A DNA stretch of 64,000 nucleotides from NCBI RefSeq assembly GCF_001586275.1, contig NZ_CP014545.1:2630501-2694500 (forward strand), written 5' to 3'. Under the pieces are notes generated by a model. That model was not told the DNA's origin and searched no databases. It saw nothing but the letters and a program-made list of their open reading frames with translations. The stretch is from Sphingorhabdus sp. M41 (lineage in GTDB: Bacteria; Pseudomonadota; Alphaproteobacteria; Sphingomonadales; Sphingomonadaceae). The translations under genes were made by a program, and so were the position numbers. Positions 9,344 to 17,546 of the stretch are shown here, one piece after another; the stretch's first letter is position 1; each line of letters starts with the position of its first letter.

Positions 9344-9418
9344 TGCCAAGCAAACTATTGGAGAAGTGCCCTAGTCGCGCCAATCATCATGTCCGAACAT
9401 TGTAAGTGAGGACAATTT

Positions 9419-9928
9419 ATGAATCAGCCTTCGACTCCCTCTTCTGCCTTGATCCGCGCGACTATCTTCGTGCGCGATATCAAGCGATCCGTCCTTTTTT
9501 ACCGCGCCATCGGCCTGAATGACACCTATTTTGAGGGATCCCTAGATCATCCTTCTGCTACCGCCGTGCTAGGCTTTCTAAATCATCGCCCGTACTCGAT
9601 CCATATTCTCAAGCGGCCAGGGCCCAATTACGGAATGGTGGGTCTCTTCCAACTCGACCCGGAAATGGAGGCGGACAGTCTACCGCCCGCAACCGGACCA
9701 GCCAGAATAGGCGAAGTCACGCTCGTCTTTTATGTAGCGGACATCAAAGCGGTCTGTAGTCAGTTGCGTGATTTGGGTGCGACTTGGCTGCCCGAACCGC
9801 AGCTTTTTGCGATGGAGCACCGCTCACAGCTGGAAGTATGCCTTCGTGATCCGGATGGGGTTTTCATTAATCTTGTCGAGACCGATCCCGCAGAGCAGGA
9901 ACGCACCCGTCCGGAACTCGACTATTGA
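9419..9928 (+). CDS. Glyoxalase/bleomycin-resistance/dioxygenase (VOC) superfamily protein
   Basis: 169 residues with the vicinal-oxygen-chelate fold: the first beta-alpha-beta-beta-beta unit opens with ATIFVRDIKRSVLFYRAIGL and the second with VTLVFYVADIKAVCSQLRDLG. The end LEVCLRDPDGVFINLVE contains the usual metal-ligand Glu near FINLVE. GAGG lies 7 bp before ATG. It could be a lyase, isomerase or small extradiol-like enzyme acting on a catabolic intermediate; the subfamily cannot be decided. It stands alone on the plus strand, divergent from the maleate isomerase-like operon and convergent with the FAD oxidase. Confidence 0.88.
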   Translation: MNQPSTPSSALIRATIFVRDIKRSVLFYRAIGLNDTYFEGSLDHPSATAVLGFLNHRPYSIHILKRPGPNYGMVGLFQLDPEMEADSLPPATGPARIGEVTLVFYVADIKAVCSQLRDLGATWLPEPQLFAMEHRSQLEVCLRDPDGVFINLVETDPAEQERTRPELDY

Positions 9929-9932
9929 GAAA

Positions 9933-11492
9933 TCAGATGCCAAGCACCCCGGGTCCGATGCGCCCTTGGGGATCTAGCTCTCGTTTAATCGACCGGACAA
10001 GTTCGCCGGCAGCATTTTCTATGCGCGAACCATAGGGATATGCACGACCAAGCTGAAAATGAACCGCACCAAAACTGTCATATAGCGCGATAATATCTTC
10101 TTTGAGCTTCGCAACATAGGCAGCAGCTTCAGCATTGACCGGAAATTTGGGCAACTGTTCGAGATAATCATTCGGCACAGAAGCTTTGTGATAGGGCGTC
10201 TGCGCGTCGGGCCAGTATAGCGCTATCTCGTATAGGAATCCGCTTGTACCCACGGTGGAAAACATCCCCCCGCCCCAGATACCGAGCCGCTCCATTTCGG
10301 ATTTGCGATTCGAATAAAAAATCTCAAGCGCGTCATGGAACGGGCGAGCCTGTTCATGCGACAAGATGCCATGTAGCGGTACCCAGCGCTCCCCCTGTGG
10401 CCCGAGAACATTGTAGAAGGGAGCAAAGGGCATCGAGCGCACAACTGCCGGAACTGTTGGCGCGATCTCGGTGCCGATATCACGAACAAGTTCGCGCAAG
10501 CGATGAAGCTTGGCCTTGCACTCGCCATCATCAAAGCCTTCGACAATATAGTGCGTCATAAACGCCGAACGTGCAATTTGGCCGCGCGCCAACAGGCCTG
10601 CCGCGAGCACCTGCTTCGCGCCAGCCATCACCGAAGGCGAGCTACGAATAATGGAAAGCGCCATTTTGAGCGCGCCGCCTGCACGATCCTGCCGAGCGAT
10701 TTGTCCTTGGGACAATGCTGCATCAAGCGCAAAATGGGAATCCTCAATTCGTTCGAGCGCGATACGGCGCATGGACTCGTGCAACGCATTAAAATCGGGA
10801 AATGAGAACGAGATGACCTTGTGCGCAGGGCGCATGGCAATAATGGGTAAAGTCACCCGCGCCTTGATGCCTAACGCACCACCGTCTCCTGTGAATAGTC
10901 CGGTGAGATCCGGCCCACAATGGCGGACAAACCCCGTCTCGCCAAATGCCGAAGACCCCGTACGAAGCATCGTGCCATCGGCACGAATGATATCAAAAGC
11001 CAAAGCTGATTCAGCTGAGATACCGAAGGCGCCTGATCCATGGCTGATTGAATTCTGCGACATTGAACCGCCGATTGTCGCTTTCAGCCCGGAAAATGGG
11101 CCCCGAAACGGTGTACGCATGCCATGCTCAGCCAATGCATCCGATAAGCCAGCCCAGGTGACGCCTGCCTCTACGACCACATAACCACCAGTGGTATTGA
11201 TCTCGACAATCCGGTTAATTCGGCTGGTATCGATCAGAAAATGTGCGGCGTCGACTGTGTTATACGCATCAGTATAAGACGCACCGCCGCCACGCACGGT
11301 GAAAGAAATATTTTCCCGTGCCGCCAAGGCAATGACCTTCTGCAATTCGTCAACCGTCCCTGGGCTTATGACAGCCTGAGGCATCACCTGCGCGCGATAG
11401 ACATCCGTTGCATAGGGCGCGACACGCGTGTCACCTTGTAAAACATGAGCTTCGCCTACTATAGCCACGAAGCCTGTCACACCATTGCTCAT
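9933..11492 (-). CDS. FAD-linked oxidase, VAO/PCMH family
   Basis: 519-residue flavoprotein. The PCMH-type FAD domain covers about residues 25-215: QAVISPGTVDELQKVIALA, the phosphate-binding loop VRGGGASYTDAY, GYVVVEAGVTWAGLSDAL and IGGSMSQNSISHGSGAFG. The C-terminal half is the substrate cap of glycolate oxidase/4-cresol dehydrogenase-like enzymes. Such enzymes oxidise hydroxy acids, alcohols or alkylphenols and pass electrons to O2 or an electron carrier. The ATG overlaps the stop of the small upstream gene (ATGA), so it is the third gene of the methyltransferase operon. Substrate unknown. Confidence 0.88.
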   Translation of the reverse strand: MSNGVTGFVAIVGEAHVLQGDTRVAPYATDVYRAQVMPQAVISPGTVDELQKVIALAARENISFTVRGGGASYTDAYNTVDAAHFLIDTSRINRIVEINTTGGYVVVEAGVTWAGLSDALAEHGMRTPFRGPFSGLKATIGGSMSQNSISHGSGAFGISAESALAFDIIRADGTMLRTGSSAFGETGFVRHCGPDLTGLFTGDGGALGIKARVTLPIIAMRPAHKVISFSFPDFNALHESMRRIALERIEDSHFALDAALSQGQIARQDRAGGALKMALSIIRSSPSVMAGAKQVLAAGLLARGQIARSAFMTHYIVEGFDDGECKAKLHRLRELVRDIGTEIAPTVPAVVRSMPFAPFYNVLGPQGERWVPLHGILSHEQARPFHDALEIFYSNRKSEMERLGIWGGGMFSTVGTSGFLYEIALYWPDAQTPYHKASVPNDYLEQLPKFPVNAEAAAYVAKLKEDIIALYDSFGAVHFQLGRAYPYGSRIENAAGELVRSIKRELDPQGRIGPGVLGI

Positions 11493-11836
11493 AGCGAGCC
11501 ATCTGCAATAGAATCGATAGTCGCAAGATAATTTTCCCGCGTTTCATTTGCCCCTGATTCCGCAGCTTCTTTGCGGACCAAATAGAAAAGCCTGTCAAGC
11601 ATCGCCTGTCTGCGCGTTTCCCGTACTTCGAGCGCCTCATCGTCAAATTCCAGCTTGGCGATTTCCGTTACTGCGTCGATACCATGAGCCTTTAACACCC
11701 GCTGCGTTGAATCAATTTCGTCCGCCAGTACTGATACTTCGCCTGCCAGCACCATGATCATCGACATCATTTGATCCAGAGCAGGGTCTTCGTAGAACGA
11801 AGGGCGCTTGCCCTTGGCTTCGCGTTTCATTGTCAT
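11489..11836 (-). CDS. Small helical protein paired with methyltransferase, copy 1
   Basis: 115 residues, predicted mostly alpha-helical with a coiled-coil-like stretch around LDQMMSMIMVLAGEVSVLAD and an Arg-rich helix later. No known domain recognised. It is clearly homologous to the 106-residue protein at about 34.5 kb: both share MIxxLxxEVxVLxxxxD, a DxEA segment, an RRxxM/L motif and a terminal EAA helix. Each copy lies beside a homologous methyltransferase-like gene, which suggests a partner or chaperone subunit. Of three candidate starts the second (ATG) has AGAGG 9 bp upstream; the longest form would use TTG. Function unknown. Confidence 0.8.
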   Translation of the reverse strand: MTMKREAKGKRPSFYEDPALDQMMSMIMVLAGEVSVLADEIDSTQRVLKAHGIDAVTEIAKLEFDDEALEVRETRRQAMLDRLFYLVRKEAAESGANETRENYLATIDSIADGSL

Positions 11837-11856
11837 TTCCAATTACCTCTGCAACT

Positions 11857-13074
11857 TCAACCCGCTTTGCGAGCAATGAGTACTTCCCAACCGCCGCCCG
11901 GAGCAAATTCGCCAGCGGTAAACTCACGATCGGCGACGCCAGCTGCACTCTCGTCATTATACCCGCCTTGTGCGGTGGCAGCGAGTTCCATCATGGCCAT
12001 CGGCGCGGTATCGAAGCGGATTGTGTCGGCGGGGAAACCCGCGTCCTTTGCCAATTGCACCTGATCCATTTCGCGCATTGCGCCCCAGAACGGCTCATTG
12101 TTGTAATATGTTTCGTTATCGAGGATGAACTGCGTAAACGGGTCCATCAAGTCAAACGGCGGTAAATCCGCATGGATCATGACGCCACCGGGCTTCAATA
12201 TCCGGTGACATTCCTTAAAAATCTTCGGCATCGCCTTGCCGCTTGTTTCGTGGAGCAGGATATGGCTGACGACCAAATCGAAGCTCTCATCCTCGAAATC
12301 TACATTCTCCGCGTTCATCAGAGCAAAATTGACATCCTGTCCCATTGCTCCGGCGCGCGCATGGGCATAGCGCACCATGGGTTCACCGACATCAATGCCC
12401 CAAACCTCCGCATCGGGAAACATTTCCTTGTAAGGCAGGGTAGAATGGCCGACCGTGCAGCCCATATCCAGAATGCGCTTGGGCTGGAGATTCGGCAGGT
12501 TCCTCCTGATATAATTGCAGGCCGACCGTCCCATATCATCGTTGAACGGGCCGGTATAACCCATTGAATATAGATAGACCCCGCGATCATAAAGTACGCC
12601 GAGCGACACATCCTCGCCCGTATCCTGGTCGCCGCAATAGCCCCCTGGCATGCAATGGATATCGAGCGCACTGACGTAACGAGGCGGAACGAAGCCCTCG
12701 GGTATACGCAATTCACCCTTGTTCCGAGCCGACATTTTGGCGGTATTTTCGTTTAAGGCCGCTTGCTCCCGTTCGATGCTGTCGATGACCCCGTCCCAGA
12801 GCATTTCCTGACTGATGCGGTTTACAGCAGCATAGTTGCGGAAATATGGGTCGCCTACCATGGCCTTGCGAATGTCGTGCCGGTTCTCAGGCTCGCGCCC
12901 TTCGCTGCGAGCGAATTTCGGCGCCGCTCGTCCACGGAAGACTGGCTCCAAGCCAGGGAGCAGTCCTTGCTGCACATAATGTTTCAGACTCTTGGCAAAT
13001 TCCTGCCGGGATGCTTCCTGCGGCGTAGCGGTGGGCAACATGCCATGCCCGGTCTGCTGGAAGATGTTAAGCAT
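11857..13074 (-). CDS. Class I SAM-dependent methyltransferase-like protein, copy 1
   Basis: 405 residues. The N-terminal 165 residues form an unusual extension with a conserved DIHCMPGG motif and a DRGVYLYSMGYTG segment; the C-terminal part is a Rossmann methyltransferase, with motif I LDMGCTVGHS, the acidic WGIDVG strand end, NAENVDFEDESFDLVVS and RILKPGGVMIHADL. It matches the protein near 35 kb along its whole length. AAAGGAG lies 7 bp before the chosen ATG; the upstream TTG is too close to it. First gene of an operon with the small helical protein and the FAD oxidase, with an operator-like repeat 72 bp upstream. Methyl acceptor unknown. Confidence 0.87.
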   Translation of the reverse strand: MLNIFQQTGHGMLPTATPQEASRQEFAKSLKHYVQQGLLPGLEPVFRGRAAPKFARSEGREPENRHDIRKAMVGDPYFRNYAAVNRISQEMLWDGVIDSIEREQAALNENTAKMSARNKGELRIPEGFVPPRYVSALDIHCMPGGYCGDQDTGEDVSLGVLYDRGVYLYSMGYTGPFNDDMGRSACNYIRRNLPNLQPKRILDMGCTVGHSTLPYKEMFPDAEVWGIDVGEPMVRYAHARAGAMGQDVNFALMNAENVDFEDESFDLVVSHILLHETSGKAMPKIFKECHRILKPGGVMIHADLPPFDLMDPFTQFILDNETYYNNEPFWGAMREMDQVQLAKDAGFPADTIRFDTAPMAMMELAATAQGGYNDESAAGVADREFTAGEFAPGGGWEVLIARKAG

Positions 13075-13145
13075 GGTCAAGCTCCTTTAGAGAATAGCGC
13101 ACCACCATAGCCGTTGGATGAACCCGCGTCGAAAGATGACAAAAA

Positions 13146-13162
13146 CTATCCGGCCTGCGGAT
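13146..13162. promoter_or_regulatory. Operator-like inverted repeat, copy 2
   Basis: TATCC-ggcctgc-GGATA, a perfect 5-bp-arm repeat with a 7-base spacer, in the 106 bp between the methyltransferase start and the stop of the second aldehyde dehydrogenase. Same arms, spacing and spacer-final GC as the repeats at 17.34 and 25.31 kb. It implies a promoter for the methyltransferase operon controlled together with those genes. Confidence 0.6.
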
Positions 13163-13180
13163 AATATGGACTTTACGGAG

Positions 13181-14683
13181 CTACACAATGGCGCATACGG
13201 TCTTGGTCTCGAGATAATTATCCAGCGCCTCAATCCCGCTATCACGGCCATAGCCCGACTGCTTCATTCCACCAATAGGCAGCGATGCGTCGTACATCGA
13301 GTGGCTATTTATCCACACCGTTCCTGCCTTGATCCGTCGCGAGATGCGATGCGCACTGGACAATGAATCTGTCCAGATTCCTGCTGCAAGTCCGTAAACG
13401 CTGTCATTAGCACTGGCGATGACCTCTTCGACATCATCGAACTTCTGTATGGCAAGAACAGGTCCAAAAACCTCCTCCCGCACAATTTCCATATTGGCAT
13501 CGACATCGGCAATCACAGTTGGGCTGACGAATGTACCGACAGGACCGAGGCGTTCACCGCCGGCGATAATCGAAGCACCTTCACTTTTGGCGCTGGCGAT
13601 AAACGATCCCACCCGCTCGGCATGTTGAACCGAAACAAGTGGTCCCATCTGCGTTTCGGCGTTGAGACCGTGCCCCAAAGCCATGCCATTTGCATAAGCG
13701 GCAAGCCCTTCTGCCACGCGATCATAAATGGAGGAGTGCACATAAGCACGTGAGCCAGCAACGCACACCTGCCCGCCATTGAAGAAGATCGCATTGGCCG
13801 CCCCCGGAATCGCATGCTCAAGATCAGCGTCTGGCATCAAAATCACCGGCGACTTCCCGCCCAGTTCCAGCGACACACGCTTCAGATTCCCCTTAGAAGC
13901 ATCCAGCACCGCTCGTCCGGTTGCGGTACTGCCAGTGAAAGCGACCTTGTCGACATCCGGATGAGCCGCCAGCAATGCTCCGGCCTGCTGACCGCGGCCC
14001 GTGACTATATTGAGAACGCCATTGGGCAATCCGGCTTCTGCAATCAATTCGCCCAGGCGAATGGCACTTAATGAAGTCAGCTCAGCTGGCTTCAGTACAA
14101 CTGCACAACCAGCGGCAAGAGCGGGAGCGAGTTTCAACGTAGCGAGAATGATCGGAGAGTTCCACGGAACGATAGCGGCCACCACTCCCACTGGCTCGCG
14201 CAGCGTCCACGCCTCCACTTCCTTCCCTGCTGGCTGGTAGTTGATCGAGGTGCTTATAGTCTTACCTTCGATCGCCATCGCCTGCCCGGCGAAAAACCGG
14301 AACTGCGCAACCGCCCCCGGTATCTCGGCCCAGCGCGCAACATAAAGCGGCTTCCCCTGGTCCAATGCTTCAAGTTCCGAAAGTTCGTCGATATTAGCCT
14401 CGATCAGATCGGCAATTTTCCAGAGTATCCGCGCGCGTTCAGCGGGAACCGTTGCAGCCCACCCCTGCTGCGCAACTCTCGCAGAAGCGACCGCATCATC
14501 GACATCGGATGCGGTGGCATCGGGGATCATCGATATGATCTTGCCCGTAGCGGGGTCGGCACTTGATATGGTCGCTCCGTTCGATGCCGCAACCCAGGCG
14601 CCATCAATGAACATTCTTGCTTCACTCGGTTCGTTGAGCAAGCTGCGCACTGCTGCGGACTTTGGTTCAGGTATTAGATGCAT
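13181..14683 (-). CDS. NAD(P)-dependent aldehyde dehydrogenase, second copy
   Basis: 500-residue ALDH, clearly related to the enzyme at 4.9 kb. Motifs: GLPNGVLNIVTG, FTGSTATGRAV, catalytic Glu in LELGGKSPVILMPDA, nucleophilic Cys in GGQVCVAGSRA, and EEVFGPVLAIQKF. Two ATGs two codons apart are possible; the inner one is preferred because AGGA lies 6 bp before it, while it abuts the outer one directly. Separated from the downstream methyltransferase operon by a gap containing an operator-like repeat, so probably its own transcript. Likely oxidises an aldehyde intermediate of the island; substrate unknown. Confidence 0.93.
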   Translation of the reverse strand: MHLIPEPKSAAVRSLLNEPSEARMFIDGAWVAASNGATISSADPATGKIISMIPDATASDVDDAVASARVAQQGWAATVPAERARILWKIADLIEANIDELSELEALDQGKPLYVARWAEIPGAVAQFRFFAGQAMAIEGKTISTSINYQPAGKEVEAWTLREPVGVVAAIVPWNSPIILATLKLAPALAAGCAVVLKPAELTSLSAIRLGELIAEAGLPNGVLNIVTGRGQQAGALLAAHPDVDKVAFTGSTATGRAVLDASKGNLKRVSLELGGKSPVILMPDADLEHAIPGAANAIFFNGGQVCVAGSRAYVHSSIYDRVAEGLAAYANGMALGHGLNAETQMGPLVSVQHAERVGSFIASAKSEGASIIAGGERLGPVGTFVSPTVIADVDANMEIVREEVFGPVLAIQKFDDVEEVIASANDSVYGLAAGIWTDSLSSAHRISRRIKAGTVWINSHSMYDASLPIGGMKQSGYGRDSGIEALDNYLETKTVCAIV

Positions 14684-14876
14684 AACCATTCCTATCTTTA
14701 ATCATTCGGGCCGTCAGCTCGGCGGCACCGTGATCGGTGCTACAACTATAATTGCCACGTTGAGTGAGCATATCGGAATCTCAACTCCATTTCTCCGCAG
14801 CGCGAACAGTCTGCTCATCGAGGGGTCGTCCTGAGAGAGCATAGCCTATTCAGTTCATTAACAAATAGGAGTTGCT

Positions 14877-15164
14877 ATGTCCGCTTACATTATCGCTACG
14901 GTCACCATTAATGACCCAGAGAAGTTTGCTGCCTACGGCACAGCTATCAAGGGACTTGCCGAAGAATTCGGAGGCGAAGCCGTCGTCAAGGGACCTGTCT
15001 CTGAAGTGCTCGAAGGCGAAGCTGCAGAGAATGAACGGGTCGTAGTGACTCGCTTCCCCGATATTGCAAGCGCGCGCTCCTACATCGCGTCTAACAGATA
15101 CCAACAGGGACGTGCACTGCGCGAAGGCGCCGCATCAGCTCGAATCCTGCTGTTGGCCGAATGA
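14877..15164 (+). CDS. DUF1330 family protein
   Basis: 95-residue dimeric alpha/beta ferredoxin-like small protein. The start MSAYIIATVTINDPEKFAAY is the DUF1330 hallmark, and ERVVVTRFPDIASARSYIAS is the second conserved block. AGGAG is 5 bp before ATG. It directly precedes an FAD hydroxylase, which begins at or just after its stop codon. Members of this family often sit beside catabolic genes and are poorly characterised; a role as a small isomerase or lactone-handling protein is only a possibility. Confidence 0.87.
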   Translation: MSAYIIATVTINDPEKFAAYGTAIKGLAEEFGGEAVVKGPVSEVLEGEAAENERVVVTRFPDIASARSYIASNRYQQGRALREGAASARILLLAE

Positions 15165-15187
15165 CGCTGGGTAAAAAGGGCACAAAA

Positions 15188-16387
15188 ATGCAGTTTGACG
15201 AAGTTCGATCTCAAGTCCTGATAGCTGGTGGTGGCCCGGTAGGAATGACCTTGGCCTATTCACTTGCACTCAAAGGCATTTCTGTTCGGGTGATTGAAGC
15301 TGCACCAGGGTGCATGGAAGACATGCGCGCCTCTACCTTCCATCCTCCAACGCTCGAGATGATGGAAAGTCTTGGCCTCCTCTCGGAACTCGAGGATATG
15401 GGCTTGCGCGCACCTGTTTACCAATATGGTAACGTAGTCGACGACCGATATTATCATCTCGACATGGCAGAGATTGGTGATGTTACACCATTCCCATATC
15501 GAATGCAGTGCGAGCAATATAAGCTGACTCGCCTGATCGCCACAAAGCTTGAAGCGATCCCTCACGCCGAAGTTCTGTTTTCCCGGAGCATCTTAAACTT
15601 CGATCAAGGCGCAAACGGCGTTCAAGCTGCCGTCGAAGGACCACTCGATATCCGGCTTTTCCAAGCCGACTATCTTGTCGGCGCGGATGGAGGCAATTCA
15701 ACCGTGCGAAAATGGCTGAATGTCGGTTTCGATGGGTTCACTTATCCGGAAAGCTTTCTGACGCTTTCCACCGCATACCCAATCGAAAAACATCTGCCTT
15801 GGCTAAAACAAGTAAATTATGTGAGCGATGCTCCAAGCTGGTGGGTGGTTTTGCGTGTACCAGGCTTGTGGCGCGTTCTGGTTCCACAAAATATTGAAGC
15901 GTCCGACAACGACGTCATGAGCGATGCGCGCAAAGACAAAGTCTTTTCCGAACTGCTGGGAACAAAAGACATAATCGATACAAAACATCGCACTTGCTAT
16001 CGGGTCCACCAACGCGTGGCAAAAACGTTCCGAAGCGGCCGCGTAATGCTGGCCGGTGATGCAGCTCATCTCAACAACCCGTTGGGCGGATTTGGCATGA
16101 ATTCCGGAATCCATGATGCCATGAACCTTTCCGAGAAGCTGGAAAAGATCTTCCACAACAACGGCGATGCAGATGCGTTGCTCGATAAATATGATCGTCA
16201 GCGCCGCACCGTCACTCACGAGTTCATTCAAAAACAAACGCTTGCGAACAAAGAGGCATTTGATGGATCATTGAACGGACGCGAGGCATTGATGGAAAAT
16301 CTTATGAACCACCCCGAAAAGCGTCATCGATATATGATGGAGCAAGCTATGTTCTTCAGTCTCGAACGTGCGGCGGAAATCGAATAG
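15188..16387 (+). CDS. FAD-dependent hydroxylase, PHBH/MhpA-like
   Basis: 399-residue class A flavoprotein monooxygenase of the FAD_binding_3 type: QVLIAGGGPVGMTLAYSLAL (FAD motif), LVGADGGNSTVRKWLNV (DG motif) and VMLAGDAAHLNNPLGGFGMN (GD motif). It is distinct from the NicC-like enzyme at 6.4 kb and closer to 3-(3-hydroxyphenyl)propionate hydroxylases. Two starts compete: an ATG overlapping the DUF1330 stop without a ribosome site, and the one chosen, nine codons later, with AAAAAGGG 7 bp upstream. Probable role: hydroxylation of an aromatic ring early in the pathway. Confidence 0.88.
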   Translation: MQFDEVRSQVLIAGGGPVGMTLAYSLALKGISVRVIEAAPGCMEDMRASTFHPPTLEMMESLGLLSELEDMGLRAPVYQYGNVVDDRYYHLDMAEIGDVTPFPYRMQCEQYKLTRLIATKLEAIPHAEVLFSRSILNFDQGANGVQAAVEGPLDIRLFQADYLVGADGGNSTVRKWLNVGFDGFTYPESFLTLSTAYPIEKHLPWLKQVNYVSDAPSWWVVLRVPGLWRVLVPQNIEASDNDVMSDARKDKVFSELLGTKDIIDTKHRTCYRVHQRVAKTFRSGRVMLAGDAAHLNNPLGGFGMNSGIHDAMNLSEKLEKIFHNNGDADALLDKYDRQRRTVTHEFIQKQTLANKEAFDGSLNGREALMENLMNHPEKRHRYMMEQAMFFSLERAAEIE

Positions 16388-16459
16388 AGCACTCACTTGA
16401 TACCGCATATGCTCGATCACACATCCTTCGACGATCGGCCGAAGATGCATGCCGTGTCG

Positions 16460-17266
16460 CTAGTTTACCTGCTCCAGAATCTGGCTTTCCTTTTCGGCAA
16501 GCAAGTCAGCAGTGATTTGCCCGGCCGTTTTCTTGAGGTCAGAGAGGTAGCGTTCAATCGCTTCGTCCTGTTTCATAGCCGTAGCAAAATAGATCAGGGT
16601 CACAGCCGCCTCGAAACGTCCATGCTGGATGATCGGTACCGATATCGTCGAAGTTTTGCCCGGATTGAGATTATGCTGCCCCCAACCGATCGCGGCATAG
16701 CCTTCTTCACGAATTTTTTTCAACGAGTTGACCGATACATAAGCGGTCAATTCCCTGTCCTCGGGCATGCCGACAAGACCAACCCAGCGCATTAACTCGT
16801 CCAGCTCATGCTGTGACATGTGAGCAAGACAGACTCGACCCGAAGCGCAATCCATCAACGGCAACCGAAAGCCCGGATAATATCTCTCGAAGGTTAGCGA
16901 AGTTTCGGCATGGGTTGAATCGCGCACAACCATCTGCGTGCCCACCCGGACTGCGACCGAAACCGGCCAGCCATTCTTCTCCGTCAGCGTACGAATATGA
17001 CTGCGGGCATATTCGACGACCATGCTATCGCCCTGAAAACCCTGGGACAACGATTCGACAAGTGCCGTCGCCCGGTAATATTTGCGGGCTGGTTCCTGCT
17101 CGATCAAACCCTCATGTATCAGAGTCTGGACGATGCGGCAGGCGGTAGGATAAGGCACCCCAACGAGTTTCGATATCTGCATCATCGATAAAGACCCCAT
17201 CTGGTTAATCGCCTGAATCGTGCTGATCGCCCTGCTGACCGATCGGATGGGAACGCCTCTTTCCAT
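16460..17266 (-). CDS. IclR-family transcriptional regulator
   Basis: 268 residues: an N-terminal winged helix (RAISTIQAINQMGSLSMMQI followed by the recognition helix near VGVPYPTACRIVQTL) and a C-terminal IclR effector domain with SGRVCLAHMS and GYAAIGWGQHN. GGAG is 8 bp before ATG. It is divergent from leuC1, and a perfect TATCC-N7-GGATA repeat lies about 75 bp upstream, which suggests autoregulation and control of the neighbouring operons. IclR proteins usually sense aromatic or small organic acids in catabolic loci; the effector here is unknown. Confidence 0.92.
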   Translation of the reverse strand: MERGVPIRSVSRAISTIQAINQMGSLSMMQISKLVGVPYPTACRIVQTLIHEGLIEQEPARKYYRATALVESLSQGFQGDSMVVEYARSHIRTLTEKNGWPVSVAVRVGTQMVVRDSTHAETSLTFERYYPGFRLPLMDCASGRVCLAHMSQHELDELMRWVGLVGMPEDRELTAYVSVNSLKKIREEGYAAIGWGQHNLNPGKTSTISVPIIQHGRFEAAVTLIYFATAMKQDEAIERYLSDLKKTAGQITADLLAEKESQILEQVN

Positions 17267-17339
17267 GTAACCAACTCCGTTTTACTACAGTGTGCGAACA
17301 TGCCTTATTCGCTGTGCGATCATTCGCCCGTGCGCGCCA

Positions 17340-17358
17340 TTATCCACGGTGCGGATAA
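17340..17358. promoter_or_regulatory. Operator-like inverted repeat, copy 3
   Basis: TTATCC-acggtgc-GGATAA, perfect 6-bp arms with a 7-base spacer, in the 280 bp between the IclR gene and leuC1. A weaker relative (TATCC-acgatac-GGTGA) lies at 17480-17496, nearer the leuC1 start. It is the most symmetrical member of the set and a plausible autoregulatory operator. Confidence 0.62.
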
Positions 17359-17546
17359 ACTGCAAGTCTCGGCACGGACCGAGTCAACTCCAATGGAGAA
17401 AGCATTCGATTCCAAGATAGCAAATTATCACTACTTGTCAGAGCGTTACACTCACCCCTGATTAAAACAAACAAGCGAATATCCACGATACGGTGAAACA
17501 GCATTCCAAATTGGCTCTTCGCAATTCGATCCGCCAATGGAGCAGG

